Below are positions 9,312 through 20,702 of a stretch of DNA of 64,000 nucleotides, in pieces. The notes under the pieces are model-generated. The model was not told the DNA's origin and did no database searches. It saw only the letters and a program-made list of their open reading frames with translations. Positions within the stretch are counted from its first letter, which is position 1. The number at the start of each line of letters is the position of its first letter. This DNA is from Sphingomonas sp. PAMC 26621 (GTDB lineage Bacteria; Pseudomonadota; Alphaproteobacteria; Sphingomonadales; Sphingomonadaceae). The position numbers and the translations under genes are program-made. Location: positions 48,925-112,924 of the forward strand of contig NZ_AIDW01000018.1 of assembly GCF_000251145.1 (NCBI RefSeq). Direction: 5' to 3'.

Positions 9312-10474
9312 GCCGTCCGATCCTCCGGGACCCGCACCGTTGCCGCCGCCTGCGCCGCGATTCCTTCGCCGCGCCCGGTGAAGCCCAGCCGTTCGGTGGT
9401 GGTCGCCTTGATACTGACCTGGCCGGGCTTGAGCCGCAACAGGTCCGCGATCCGGTCGCGCATCGCGGTGCGGTACGGGCCGACCTTGGGTTCCTCGCAG
9501 ATGAGCGTCAGGTCGATGAAGTCGATGATGCCCCCCTGGTCGGTGATGAGGCTCGCGGCATGCTGGAGGAACTGCGCAGAGTCCGCACCGCGCCACTGCG
9601 GATCGCTCGGCGGGAAGTGCGTGCCGATGTCTCCGGCTGCGATCGTACCGAGCAAGGCGTCGGTAATCGCGTGGAGCGCGACGTCGGCGTCGCTATGCCC
9701 GGACAGGCCCTTGTCGTGCGGGATCAGCACGCCGCCGAGCCACAATTCCTCGCCAACCTCGAGCCGGTGGACGTCGAAGCCGGTCGCCATGCGGGTGCGC
9801 AACGTGGTTTCGAGGCGCGCCTCGGCGGCGGCGAAATCGGCGGGGTGGGTAATCTTCTCGAGCATGGGATCTCCTTGGACCAAGGCGACGGTGCCACCCG
9901 CGAGGCGGACCATCTGGGCATCATCGGTGGGTTCGTCCCCGCGCCAGCCGCGATGCGCGGCGAGCACGACGGGATAACGGAACGCCTGTGGGGTCTGGAT
10001 ACGGTGCAACCCGTCGCGCGCGACCGTACCGCCAAGCAGCGTGCCGCTGAGCGCGGTATCGCGCGCGAGCGTGTCGGCGACGGGAAGGGCGGGGACTGAG
10101 CCGTCACGCGTCTCGAGCGCGGTGAGCAGCGCGTCGATGACGGTCGCGCTCAGGAACGGGCGGGCCGCGTCGTGGATCAGGACGTGGTCGGTCTGGCTGG
10201 TGAGCGCTTCGAGCCCGGCCAGCACCGAGCGCCGCCGCGTCGACCCGCCGATGACGAACTCGACGTCGCCAAGCGCGTCGTTCAGCGCCGCTTCCTGTCC
10301 AGCGCCGATCACCACCATCACGCGGTCGATCGCGGGGTGCCTCCGCAAGGCTTCATAACTGTGCGCCAGGATCGCGCGTCCGCCGAGCGGCATATATTGC
10401 TTGGGGACCGCACTTCCCGAGCGTGCGCCAGTCCCGGCGGCGACGATGATGGCGGCATTTGTGGTCGATGACAT
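9308..10474 (-). CDS. ispDF: Bifunctional IspD/IspF, MEP isoprenoid pathway
   Basis: A 388-residue fusion catalysing two non-consecutive MEP steps: CTP transfer to MEP (IspD, residues 1 to about 225) and formation of 2C-methyl-D-erythritol 2,4-cyclodiphosphate (IspF, from about 229). IspD shows IVAAGTGARSGSAVPKQY and HDAARPFLS. IspF shows the metal ligands in GFDVHRL, SGHSDADV and the TTTERLGFTGRGEG end. Fused IspDF is common in alphaproteobacteria, and IspE would be elsewhere. It is divergent from dusB across 114 bases, which hold both promoters. Confidence 0.95.
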   Translation of the reverse strand: MSSTTNAAIIVAAGTGARSGSAVPKQYMPLGGRAILAHSYEALRRHPAIDRVMVVIGAGQEAALNDALGDVEFVIGGSTRRRSVLAGLEALTSQTDHVLIHDAARPFLSATVIDALLTALETRDGSVPALPVADTLARDTALSGTLLGGTVARDGLHRIQTPQAFRYPVVLAAHRGWRGDEPTDDAQMVRLAGGTVALVQGDPMLEKITHPADFAAAEARLETTLRTRMATGFDVHRLEVGEELWLGGVLIPHDKGLSGHSDADVALHAITDALLGTIAAGDIGTHFPPSDPQWRGADSAQFLQHAASLITDQGGIIDFIDLTLICEEPKVGPYRTAMRDRIADLLRLKPGQVSIKATTTERLGFTGRGEGIAAQAAATVRVPEDRTA

Positions 10475-10588
10475 GCGGCGCGCCTAGCCCATGCCGCGCT
10501 GTCCCGCCAGCCTTGCCGCGCCGCGTCGTCCCGGCTATAGCCTGCCCGTTTTTAAGGCACATGCCTTCCCCCGAAAGATCAGGCTCCC

Positions 10589-11593
10589 GTGACCCCGCGC
10601 ACGCTTTCCCCCTTGCAGATCGGCCCCGTGACGATCGCTTCCCCGGTCATCCTCGCGCCGATGACCGGCGTGACCGACATGCCGTTCCGCACTTTGGTCC
10701 GGCGCTACGGCTCGGGCCTCAACGTGACCGAAATGGTCGCGAGCCAGGCCGCGATCCGCGAGACGCGCCAGTCGATCCAGAAGGCGGCGTGGCATCCGAT
10801 CGAGGATCCGGTGTCGATGCAGCTCGTCGGCTGCACCCCGTTCGAGATGGGCGAGGCCGCCAAGCTGAGCGAGGATCGCGGTGCCGCGATCGTCGACATC
10901 AACATGGGCTGCCCAGTCCGCAAGGTGACCAACGGCGACGCGGGCTCCGCGCTGATGCGCGACCTCGATCTCGCGGCGGCGATCATCAAGGGCGTGGTCG
11001 ATGCCGTATCGGTGCCCGTCACGCTCAAGATGCGGATGGGGTGGGATCTCGACCGCCTCAACGCGCCCGAACTCGCGAAGATCGCGCAGGATCTCGGGTG
11101 CAAGCTGGTGACGGTCCACGGCCGCACGCGTAATCAGATGTACAAGGGCAATGCCGACTGGGCGTTCATCCGTCAGGTCAAGGAGGCCGTCACGATTCCG
11201 GTGATCGCCAATGGCGACATCTGTTCGATCGAGGATGCCGAGACCGCGCTCGAGCAATCGGGGGCGGATGGCGTGATGATCGGGCGGGGGGCGTACGGTC
11301 GCCCGTGGCTGCTCGGGCAGGTGATGGAGTGGTTCGCGCATGGGCGGCGGCGCGAAGACCCTTCGCTCGAGGAACAATATACCGTCATCGCAGAGCATTA
11401 CGATGCGATGCTCACGCATTATGGCACCGAGACCGGGGTCAATATGGCGCGCAAGCACATCGGTTGGTACACCCGCGGGCTCCACGGCTCGGCCGAGTTC
11501 CGCAACAAGGTCAACCAGATCCCCGACCCGAAGGTGGTGCAGGCGATGCTCGCCGAATTCTACGCCCCGTGGCGCAGCCGCGCCGCCGCGTGA
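10589..11593 (+). CDS. dusB: tRNA-dihydrouridine synthase B (NifR3 family)
   Basis: FMN-dependent enzyme of 334 residues reducing uridines in the tRNA D-loop. Family signatures: [13 protein letters not shown] at the N-terminus, the catalytic-Cys motif [26 protein letters not shown] and [10 protein letters not shown]. The start is GTG at 10589. It heads the classical nifR3-ntrB-ntrC-ntrY-ntrX arrangement, and its stop overlaps the ntrB GTG start (GTGA). Confidence 0.93.
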   Translation: MTPRTLSPLQIGPVTIASPVILAPMTGVTDMPFRTLVRRYGSGLNVTEMVASQAAIRETRQSIQKAAWHPIEDPVSMQLVGCTPFEMGEAAKLSEDRGAAIVDINMGCPVRKVTNGDAGSALMRDLDLAAAIIKGVVDAVSVPVTLKMRMGWDLDRLNAPELAKIAQDLGCKLVTVHGRTRNQMYKGNADWAFIRQVKEAVTIPVIANGDICSIEDAETALEQSGADGVMIGRGAYGRPWLLGQVMEWFAHGRRREDPSLEEQYTVIAEHYDAMLTHYGTETGVNMARKHIGWYTRGLHGSAEFRNKVNQIPDPKVVQAMLAEFYAPWRSRAAA

Positions 11594-12650
11594 CGGGCGC
11601 AGGGCCGGGGCCCGGCTTCGCCGAACTGTTCGCCGCGCTGCCGGTCGCGGTGCTGGTGGTCGACCCCGAGTCGCGGATCGTCCACGCCAATGCCGAATGC
11701 GAAACGCTGCTCAACCTGTCCGAGCGCGCGATGCTGGGGCAGCCGCTCGCCGCGGTGATGCAGGATCCGGGGGTCGACTATCCGCGCGACAATCACGGCC
11801 TGTCGGCGTTCGACACCGAGATCGCGCTGGCCCGTGGCGGCAGCGTGCGGGTCGATTATGTCGAGACACTGATCGCGGATCACCCCGGCTGGCGGACGAT
11901 CACGCTCCACCATGCCGCCAATTCGCGGCGGCTCGGCCACAGCGCGGACCGTGCGGCAGCGGCGCGCGCCGCGATCGGCGCGGCGGCGATGCTCGCGCAT
12001 GAGATCAAGAACCCACTGTCCGGCATCCGGGGGGCGGCGCAGCTTCTATCCAAGGGCAAGGGCGCGGCCGAGCTGACCACGCTGATCACGACCGAAGTGG
12101 ACCGCGTCGCCGCGCTGATCGACCGGATGCAGGACTTTACCGACACCCGCCCACTCCATCTCGCGCCCGAAAACGTTTATCCGCTGCTCGATCATGCCCG
12201 CCGCGTCGCGCTCGCCGGGTTCGCGCAGCAGGTGAAGATCGAGGAACGCTTCGATCCGTCGCTCCCCACGGCACAACTTGACCGCGATTCGATTCTGCAG
12301 GTCGTGCTCAACCTGCTCAAGAATGCGTGCGAGGCGATGCGCGGCCAGGCGGACGCGCGAATCACGCTCGCCACTGCCTATCGCCACGGCATGGCGATCG
12401 CACCCGCCCCCGGGCGTCCACGCCAGCCGCTCCCGATCGAGATCTGCGTGATCGACAACGGCCCCGGCGCGCCGGCCGATATCGCGGACCACCTGTTCGA
12501 CCCGTTCATCTCGGGCAAGCCGGAGGGGCAGGGGCTGGGCCTCGCGCTGGTCGACAAGCTGGTCCGCGACATGGGCGGGATCGTCCAATATGCGCGCGAG
12601 GGAACCCCGCCGATGACTGTCTTCCGCATCATGCTCCCGCGCGGCACCGC

Positions 12651-12654
<4 letters not shown>
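11590..12654 (+). CDS. ntrB: Nitrogen-regulation sensor kinase NtrB (GlnL)
   Basis: Soluble 354-residue histidine kinase/phosphatase that sets NtrC phosphorylation according to PII (GlnB) status. It has a PAS domain (residues ~10-110, with [20 protein letters not shown]), H-box [20 protein letters not shown]-box [10 protein letters not shown], and G-boxes DNGPGAP and [12 protein letters not shown]. The start is a GTG at 11590 overlapping the dusB stop, and the stop overlaps the ntrC GTG start. The frame is open upstream inside dusB, but homology begins only here. Confidence 0.93.
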
Positions 12655-14063
<1,409 letters not shown>

Positions 14064-14148
14064 GCTGCGATCGGTCGGATCGGCAATCCGATGGACCGAG
14101 ACAAATACTGTGTTTTCTTAGCCACAATAGCGTTGTAGCAATGTCACG

Positions 14149-16374
14149 ATGGAAGGCAGTACGCCCCCTTTGACACGTTCCGCCCCGTCGCTTCGCGCGC
14201 CGCTCAAAATTGTCCCGGCAATCGAGTTCCTTGTGCTGAGCGCGTTGGTCGCGATCGCGGTCGCGACCTATTTCGTCATCAGCACCGGTGCGGCCTCGCG
14301 CGCCTTGCTCAGTCCCGCGGTGATCGCCTTGCTGCTGGTCGCCAACCTGCTGCCGGCAGGCGCGTTGCTGGTGTTGCTCGGGCGGCGGATCGCGATGAAG
14401 CGCGCGGCGCGGTTGCCGATCGGCGGGCGCGCGCGCCTGCATGTCCAGCTCGTCGCGTTGTTCTCGGTGATCGCGGCGGTGCCGACGCTGTTCGTCGTCG
14501 TGTTCGCGTCGCTGCTGTTCCAGTACGGCGTGCAATTCTGGTATTCCGACCAGGCGCGCAGCATGATCGAGAACGCGACGGGGGTTGCGCGCACCTCCTA
14601 CGACCAGATGTTGCGCCGCTGGCAGGATTCGGCGGTCCTCGCCGCAGCGGATATTTCCGACAACCTCCAGCAGAACCTCAAGTCCCCGCAATTCCCCGCT
14701 TATTTCTTCAACCAGATCTATCTGCGCGGCCTTTCCGACGGGTTTCTGTTCATCGCCGAGCCCAAGGGCGATTCGCGCGAGATCCTGCAGGTCAATCCGG
14801 ACAAACTGGACTATCGGAACGAGGTTTCGCAGCCCGAGCTTGACCGGTTGCGGCGCGGCACCCCCAGCATCACCACGGTGAAGGGCAATCTCATCGAAAC
14901 GGTCACGTTGGTGCCCGGCACGACCAACGTGTTCCTCCTGACGGTTGCGCGATCAGACGTCCATGTGATGGAGGCGCAGTCGAAGCGCAGCATCGCGGTG
15001 CTTTCGAGCTACCGCGATCTGATCGCCAAATCGCGATCCCTCCAATTGAAATTCAACGCTGCCTTGCTCGCCATGTCGCTGCTGATCATCGCGATCGCGG
15101 TGTGGATCGCGCTCGAGGTCGCGGATCGGCTGGTGCGGCCGGTCGGCGCGCTGGTCGCGGCGGCGCACAAGGTGGCGACCGGGGACCTGTCCGCGCGCGT
15201 TCCCGAAACGCGTGTTCAGGACGAACTCGGCACGCTCGGCAGCGCGTTCAACCAGATGACCGAACGCCTGGAAGCGCAGACCGGCGCGCTGGAAAGCCGC
15301 CGCGCGCTGATCGAGGCGGTGATGTCGGGCGTCACCGCGGGCGTAATCTCGGTTTCGCCCGATGGCATGATCCGGCTGATCAACCGCTCGGCGATCTCGC
15401 TGCTCGAAAGCCCGGATGAAATGCTGGTCGGCAAGCCGCTGAGCACGATTTCCCCCGAGCTTGCCGCGCTGATCGAACGCGACGAGCGCGATGCGATCGT
15501 CGAACTGGGGCAGGGCAACGAAATGCGGACGCTCGCGGTCAAGGTAACTCGCGCCGCGGAGGGGCCGATCCTGACGTTCGATGACATCACCGGACAATTG
15601 CTCGACCAGCGCCGCGCCGCCTGGTCGGACGTCGCGCGCCGGATCGCGCACGAGATCAAGAACCCGTTGACCCCGATCCAGCTCGCCGCCGAACGGCTGC
15701 AGCGCCGCTATGGCAAGCAGATCGACCCCGAGGACACGACCTTCGCCCGGCTGACCGACACGATCGTCCGACAGGTCGGCGATCTGCGCCGCATGGTCGA
15801 CGAGTTTTCCTCGTTCGCGCGGATGCCCAAGCCGGTGTTCCGGGAGGAATCGCTGGTCGATCTCGCCCGCCAGACACTGTTCCTCCACGAGGTCGCGCAT
15901 CCGGGCATCACCTTCGCGCTCGACTCCGCCGACCCCGCGCCGATGCTAATTTGTGACCGGCGCCAGATCGGCCAGGCGTTGACCAACATCGTCAAGAATG
16001 CGGTCGAGGCGATCGAGGCCAATGCCGGTGCCGAAGCTGCGCAGATCGTGATGGCGATCGAACCGGGCGACGGCAGGATCGTGCTGACCGTCGCGGACAC
16101 CGGAATCGGCCTGCCTGCCGCGCGCGACCGGATCGTCGAGCCCTATGTCACCACCCGCGCGCGCGGGACCGGGCTCGGGCTCGCGATCGTCAAGAAGATC
16201 GTCGAGGAACATTGCGGCACGATCACCTTCGCCGACCGGCCGGGGGGCGGGACGATCGTGACTTTGTGCTTCGATACTGAACAGCTCGCCAAGCTCGATG
16301 GCGGCGACGATGCCATTACGCCAATGTCCAACAGCGCGCCTGCCGCGCCAGTCCTCGTACAGAACCGGACCTGA
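14149..16374 (+). CDS. ntrY: Transmembrane sensor histidine kinase NtrY
   Basis: A 741-residue membrane kinase of the NtrYX pair. Three N-terminal helices (about residues 25-130) are followed by a large periplasmic region, another helix (MSLLIIAIAVWIALEV), HAMP (ADRLVRPVGALVAAAHKV), PAS (~380-480), H-box [21 protein letters not shown]-box NIVKNAVEAI and G2 GTGLGLAIVKKI. In other alphaproteobacteria NtrY responds to nitrogen, redox or oxygen cues. An 85-base gap after ntrC may hold a secondary promoter. NtrX follows after 3 bases. Confidence 0.93.
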   Translation: MEGSTPPLTRSAPSLRAPLKIVPAIEFLVLSALVAIAVATYFVISTGAASRALLSPAVIALLLVANLLPAGALLVLLGRRIAMKRAARLPIGGRARLHVQLVALFSVIAAVPTLFVVVFASLLFQYGVQFWYSDQARSMIENATGVARTSYDQMLRRWQDSAVLAAADISDNLQQNLKSPQFPAYFFNQIYLRGLSDGFLFIAEPKGDSREILQVNPDKLDYRNEVSQPELDRLRRGTPSITTVKGNLIETVTLVPGTTNVFLLTVARSDVHVMEAQSKRSIAVLSSYRDLIAKSRSLQLKFNAALLAMSLLIIAIAVWIALEVADRLVRPVGALVAAAHKVATGDLSARVPETRVQDELGTLGSAFNQMTERLEAQTGALESRRALIEAVMSGVTAGVISVSPDGMIRLINRSAISLLESPDEMLVGKPLSTISPELAALIERDERDAIVELGQGNEMRTLAVKVTRAAEGPILTFDDITGQLLDQRRAAWSDVARRIAHEIKNPLTPIQLAAERLQRRYGKQIDPEDTTFARLTDTIVRQVGDLRRMVDEFSSFARMPKPVFREESLVDLARQTLFLHEVAHPGITFALDSADPAPMLICDRRQIGQALTNIVKNAVEAIEANAGAEAAQIVMAIEPGDGRIVLTVADTGIGLPAARDRIVEPYVTTRARGTGLGLAIVKKIVEEHCGTITFADRPGGGTIVTLCFDTEQLAKLDGGDDAITPMSNSAPAAPVLVQNRT

Positions 16375-16377
16375 ACC

Positions 16378-17751
16378 ATGCCCCTCGACATCCTCGTCGT
16401 CGATGACGAACGCGATATCCGTGATCTAGTAGCCGGCGTCCTCGAGGACGAAGGCTATGACGCGCGGGTGGCCGGCGATAGCGATTCCGCGCTGGAAGCG
16501 ATTTCGGTGCGGCGGCCGTCGCTGGTGTTGCTCGACGTGTGGCTGCACGGGTCGCGGCTCGACGGGCTCGAACTGCTTGACGAGATCAAGCGGCGCGATC
16601 CGTCGATCCCGGTGCTGATGATCTCGGGCCACGGCAATCTCGATACCGCGGTCGCGGCGATCCGGCGCGGTGCCGCCGATTTCATCGAAAAGCCGTTCGA
16701 GGCGGAACGCCTGTTGCTGATGGTCGCGCGCGCGACCGAGACCGAACGGCTTCGTGCCGAGGTGGCGAGTCTCCGCGCGAGCGTCGGGCGCGACAACGAC
16801 CTGACCGGCAGCTCTACCGCGATCAACGGCGTCCGCGCGACGTTGAAGCGCGTGGCGTCGACCGGAAGCCGCGTGCTGATCATGGGCGGCGCGGGTGTCG
16901 GCAAGGAAGTCGCCGCGCGGCTGTTGCACGGCTGGAGCCAGCGCGCGACCGCGCCGTTCGTCGTCGTCAGCGCGGCACGGATGACGCCCGAGCGGGTCGA
17001 GGAAGAACTGTTCGGCGTGGAGGAGGGGGGGCAACTCGTCCGCTCCGGGCTGCTCGAACAGGCGCATGGCGGGACGTTGTTCCTCGACGAGATCGCCGAC
17101 ATGCCGCTGACGACGCAGGGGCGGATCCTGCGCGTGCTGACCGAGCAGGCGTTCAACCGCGTCGGCGGGCAGCGGGTGGTGAAGGTCGACGTCCGCGTCG
17201 TCTCGGCGACCGCGCGCGATCTGACGCACGAAATCGAGCAGGGGCGGTTCCGCGAGGACCTGTATTACCGACTCAACGTCGTCCCCGTCACGCTCCCCAA
17301 CCTGTCCGAGCGGCGCGAGGATATCCCGGTGCTGATCGACCATTTCATGGCGCATTATGCCTCCGAACGTCGCGTTGCCACGCCGCAGGTCGCGCCCGAT
17401 GCGATGGTCGCGCTGCAATCCTACGAATGGCCCGGCAACGTCCGCCAGTTGCGGAACATCGTCGAGCGGACGATCATCATGGCACCGGGCGACCGGCTCG
17501 CGCGGATCGACGTCGACATGCTGCCGCCCGACATCCTCGGCGATCCCGGTGAAATGGGGAGCGGCGCGACCGCGATCATGGGCGCGCCGTTGCGGGAAGC
17601 GCGCGAGAGTTTCGAACGCGAGTATCTGCGGGTGCAGATCCGGCGGTTCTCCGGGAATATCTCGCGCACCGCCAACTTCATCGGGATGGAGCGCTCGGCG
17701 TTGCACCGCAAGCTCAAGCTGCTCGGGATCACCGAAGTCCGCGAAGACTAG
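16378..17751 (+). CDS. ntrX: Response regulator NtrX lacking the GAFTGA loop
   Basis: A 457-residue NtrC-family regulator. The receiver domain (DDERDIRD; phosphoacceptor in LLDVWLHGSRLDG), AAA+ domain (Walker A GGAGVGKE, Walker B LFLDEIADMP) and Fis HTH (GNISRTANFIGMERSALHRKL) are all present. Between ELFG and GLLEQAHGG, where enhancer-binding proteins carry GAFTGA, this protein has VEEGGQLVRS instead. It is therefore unlikely to engage sigma-54 and probably acts as a conventional activator or repressor. It follows ntrY by 3 bases, as its cognate regulator. Confidence 0.93.
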   Translation: MPLDILVVDDERDIRDLVAGVLEDEGYDARVAGDSDSALEAISVRRPSLVLLDVWLHGSRLDGLELLDEIKRRDPSIPVLMISGHGNLDTAVAAIRRGAADFIEKPFEAERLLLMVARATETERLRAEVASLRASVGRDNDLTGSSTAINGVRATLKRVASTGSRVLIMGGAGVGKEVAARLLHGWSQRATAPFVVVSAARMTPERVEEELFGVEEGGQLVRSGLLEQAHGGTLFLDEIADMPLTTQGRILRVLTEQAFNRVGGQRVVKVDVRVVSATARDLTHEIEQGRFREDLYYRLNVVPVTLPNLSERREDIPVLIDHFMAHYASERRVATPQVAPDAMVALQSYEWPGNVRQLRNIVERTIIMAPGDRLARIDVDMLPPDILGDPGEMGSGATAIMGAPLREARESFEREYLRVQIRRFSGNISRTANFIGMERSALHRKLKLLGITEVRED

Positions 17752-17796
17752 GACGGTCCACCAGGGGAGGGCGGTGCCGTTGGCGTGCGAGCGTGA

Positions 17797-17824
17797 CGGT
17801 CAGCGGGTTTTTGCGCGCTGACCG
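17797..17824 (+). terminator. Stem-loop after ntrX
   Basis: CGGTCAGC and GCTGACCG form an 8-bp stem around a 12-base loop containing TTTTT. It sits 46 bases after the ntrX stop. There is no trailing U-tract, so termination is only suggested. Confidence 0.4.
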
Positions 17825-17960
17825 ACTGCCGCCTGCCAGATAAAGTCGTTGCGTTCCAGTGGACGAAGCGCACCCGCATCCCTAGATTAGCAACTCCAGA
17901 CTATCCGACGCCGGGCACCGGCGCGCCGCGGGCAAACCCGCCAAGAACAAGGATCGACCG

Positions 17961-18452
17961 ATGGCCGACAAACAGACTTCGCTCCAGGACCTCTTTCTCA
18001 ACGCGCTCCGCCGCACCAAGACGCCGATCACGATGTTTCTCGTCAAGGGCGTGAAACTGCAGGGGATCGTGACGTGGTTCGACAATTTCTCGGTGCTGTT
18101 GCGCCGCGACGGCCAGTCGCAGCTGATCTACAAGCACGCGATCTCGACGATCATGCCCGCGAACACGATCGACGTCGACGCGATCGTCAATGCGATTGGC
18201 GAGGCGCAGCGCAAGCAGCCGCTGTTGCAGGAGATCTTCCTCAACGCAGTGCGCAAGTCCGAGGACAGCGTGACGATGTTCCTGGTCAACGGCGTGATGC
18301 TCCAGGGGCAGATCGCCGCGTTCGACCTGTTCTGCATGATGCTCCAGCGCGATGGCATGGCGCAGCTTGTCTACAAGCATGCAGTGTCGACCATCCAGCC
18401 TGCGCATCCGCTTAATCTCGCTGATGAAACAGCGGGTTCCGACGAAGATTGA
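17961..18452 (+). CDS. hfq: Tandem-domain RNA chaperone Hfq
   Basis: A 163-residue protein containing two complete Hfq Sm domains instead of one. Domain 1 (about residues 8-67) has [21 protein letters not shown] and YKHAIST (57-63). Domain 2 (about 89-148) has [21 protein letters not shown] and YKHAVST (138-144). Both keep the Sm2 YKHA motif that binds uridine-rich 3' ends and basic rim residues (RR, RK). The Lys of domain 1 VKLQG is Met in domain 2 VMLQG, so the distal faces may differ. Three copies could build a pseudo-hexameric ring. hflX follows after 9 bases, the usual hfq-hflX operon. Confidence 0.95.
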   Translation: MADKQTSLQDLFLNALRRTKTPITMFLVKGVKLQGIVTWFDNFSVLLRRDGQSQLIYKHAISTIMPANTIDVDAIVNAIGEAQRKQPLLQEIFLNAVRKSEDSVTMFLVNGVMLQGQIAAFDLFCMMLQRDGMAQLVYKHAVSTIQPAHPLNLADETAGSDED

Positions 18453-18461
18453 GGACCGTTT

Positions 18462-19754
18462 TTGACCACAGGATTTGAACGCGACCGCGACGACGTAGCG
18501 CGCGGTGCCAAGGCCATCGTCGTTTACCCTGACACGGGTGCTTCGTCGCGCGATGCCGATGCCCGGCTGGCGGAAACCGCCGGGCTTGCGATGGCGATCC
18601 ACGTCGAGGTCGTCGACCGCGTCGCGGTCAAGGTGCGCGCGCTGCAGCCAGCGACGCTGATCGGCAAGGGCCAGCTCGAGGCGCTCGCCGCGACGGTGCG
18701 GATGGCGGAAGCCGAGCTCGTCGTGTTCGACGCGAGCCTGACTCCGGTGCAGCAGCGCAACCTCGAGAAGGCTCTCTCCGCCAAGGTGATCGACCGAACC
18801 GGACTGATCCTCGAGATCTTCGGCGAACGCGCCGCGACCGCCGAGGGGCGGTTGCAGGTCGAACTCGCGCATCTCGATTATCAGGCGGGGCGGCTCGTGC
18901 GGAGCTGGACCCACCTCGAACGCCAGCGCGGCGGGTTCGGCTTCCTCGGTGGTCCGGGTGAGACGCAGATCGAAGCGGATCGCCGCCTGATCCGCGACCG
19001 CATGGCACGGCTGAAGAAGGAACTCGAACAGGTCTCGCGCACCCGTGGGCTGCATCGCGATCGGCGCCAGCGTGCGCCGTGGCCGGTGATCGCGCTGGTC
19101 GGCTATACCAACGCGGGCAAATCCACGCTGTTCAACCGGATGACCGGTGCCGATGTGATGGCGGAGGATCTGCTGTTCGCGACACTCGACCCGACGTTGC
19201 GCCAGATCGCGCTGCCCGGGATCGACAAGGCGATCCTGTCGGACACGGTCGGGTTCGTCTCGGAACTGCCGACCCTGCTGGTCGCAGCGTTCAAGGCGAC
19301 GCTCGAGGAAGTCGTGTCCGCCGACCTGCTGATCCACGTTCGCGACATCGCGCATCCCGACACGATCGCGCAGAAGGACGATGTCGAGGCGGTTCTCCGC
19401 GATATCGGCGTCGACGCGTCGGTCCCGCGGATCGAGGCCTGGAACAAGCTCGACCTGCTCGATGCAGACGAGCGCGCGGAAATGATCGGCGAGGCGGCGC
19501 GGCGCGAGGACGTCGTGGCGTTGTCGGCGCTGAGCGGGGAAGGGGTGGCGGACCTGCTCGATACCGTTGCGGGTCTGTTGACGGCAAGCCATCGCCAATA
19601 TGCGATCACGCTCGATGCGGCGGACGGCGCAGGCGCGGCGTGGCTGCATGCGCATGGCGAGGTTTCGGCGCAGACGGTCGACGGTGATACGGCCGTTTAC
19701 GAAGTGCGGATGGCCGAACGGGATTACGAACGGTTTTGCCAGCGCAACGACTGA
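18462..19754 (+). CDS. hflX: Ribosome-associated GTPase HflX
   Basis: A 430-residue TRAFAC GTPase that splits stalled or heat-damaged 70S ribosomes. It has the N-terminal HflX domain with coiled linker (QAGRLVRSWTHLERQRGG, GPGETQIEADRRL), then the G domain: G1 GYTNAGKSTLFN, G3 DTVGFVSELP and G4 NKLD. The start is TTG at 18462 with GAGGA 8 bases upstream, overlapping the hfq stop region. It is convergent with mazG. Confidence 0.93.
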   Translation: MTTGFERDRDDVARGAKAIVVYPDTGASSRDADARLAETAGLAMAIHVEVVDRVAVKVRALQPATLIGKGQLEALAATVRMAEAELVVFDASLTPVQQRNLEKALSAKVIDRTGLILEIFGERAATAEGRLQVELAHLDYQAGRLVRSWTHLERQRGGFGFLGGPGETQIEADRRLIRDRMARLKKELEQVSRTRGLHRDRRQRAPWPVIALVGYTNAGKSTLFNRMTGADVMAEDLLFATLDPTLRQIALPGIDKAILSDTVGFVSELPTLLVAAFKATLEEVVSADLLIHVRDIAHPDTIAQKDDVEAVLRDIGVDASVPRIEAWNKLDLLDADERAEMIGEAARREDVVALSALSGEGVADLLDTVAGLLTASHRQYAITLDAADGAGAAWLHAHGEVSAQTVDGDTAVYEVRMAERDYERFCQRND

Positions 19755-19792
19755 AGCGGGAAACGTCTGGTTGCCCGTTTCGAAGGTAACGG

Positions 19793-19818
19793 GGAAGCCG
19801 GCTACAGCGCCGGTTTCC
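19793..19818. terminator. Bidirectional stem-loop between hflX and mazG
   Basis: GGAAGCCGGC and GCCGGTTTCC pair as a 10-bp stem (one mismatch) with the 6-base loop TACAGC, flanked by TT on the right. Its position between convergent genes fits a shared terminator. Confidence 0.5.
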
Positions 19819-19871
19819 TTACTACGCGTGAAAGGAACGGGTAACGTAGGGACCGGAAACGCCCGGCGGCG

Positions 19872-20615
19872 CTAAGCTTCGAAACGTTTAACCGTCGCCC
19901 ACAAGGCCTCCATCCCGTCGAGGTCGAGCGCCTCGAAGTCGGCCCCAGCTTCCGCCTCCATCGCCTTGAAACGACGTTCGAATTTCTCGTTCGCCTGGCG
20001 CAGTGCCGCTTCCGGATCGACGCCGAGCTTGCGCGCCCAGTTGACGACGGAAAACAGCACATCGCCAATTTCGTCCTCGCGTTCGTCGAGCGAAGCGGCG
20101 GCTTCGACCTCCTGCAATTCCTCATCGATCTTCGCGCGCGCACCCGTCGCATCGGGCCAGTCGAACCCGGTCCGCGCCGCGCGCTTCTGGAGCTTCTCCG
20201 CCCGAAGCAGTGCGGGCAGGCCGATCGCCACGCCGTCCAGTGCGCCCGAAGACCCCTTGTCGGCGCGTTCGGCAGCCTTGATCTGCTCCCACTGATGATC
20301 GACGCCGTCTGGGGTGTCGCCGAAGATATGCGGATGCCGGCGTTCCATCTTGTCGCTGATCGCCGCGATAACGTCGGGCAACGCGAACGCGCCGGCTTCC
20401 TCGGCGATCCGGGAATGGAACACGACCTGGAGCAACAAGTCGCCGAGTTCATCCTTGAGATCGGCCATGTCGTCGCGCGCGATCGCGTCGGCGACTTCAT
20501 AGGCTTCCTCGATCGTGTACGGCGCAATGCTTCTGAAATCCTGCGCGACGTCCCATTCGCAACCCGTCGCCGGATCGCGCAGGCGGGCCATGATACCAAC
20601 GAGACGTTCGATCAT
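19872..20615 (-). CDS. mazG: Nucleoside triphosphate pyrophosphohydrolase MazG
   Basis: A 247-residue all-alpha NTP pyrophosphohydrolase with two MazG domains that clears non-canonical NTPs and can lower (p)ppGpp. The first domain contains RDPATGCEWDVAQDF and the metal-binding helices IEEAYEVADAI and DELGDLLLQVVFHS. The second contains DEREDEIGDVLFSVVNWAR. I start at the ATG at 20615, which has GAAGG upstream; the open frame to 20663 is not part of the family. Confidence 0.92.
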   Translation of the reverse strand: MIERLVGIMARLRDPATGCEWDVAQDFRSIAPYTIEEAYEVADAIARDDMADLKDELGDLLLQVVFHSRIAEEAGAFALPDVIAAISDKMERRHPHIFGDTPDGVDHQWEQIKAAERADKGSSGALDGVAIGLPALLRAEKLQKRAARTGFDWPDATGARAKIDEELQEVEAAASLDEREDEIGDVLFSVVNWARKLGVDPEAALRQANEKFERRFKAMEAEAGADFEALDLDGMEALWATVKRFEA

Positions 20616-20702
20616 CTGACGAAGCCCTTCCGCAGCCGACGATCTATAAGACCGATAATACACATTATGTTAAATACGACGTGATATTCGATGGGAAGTC
20701 GG

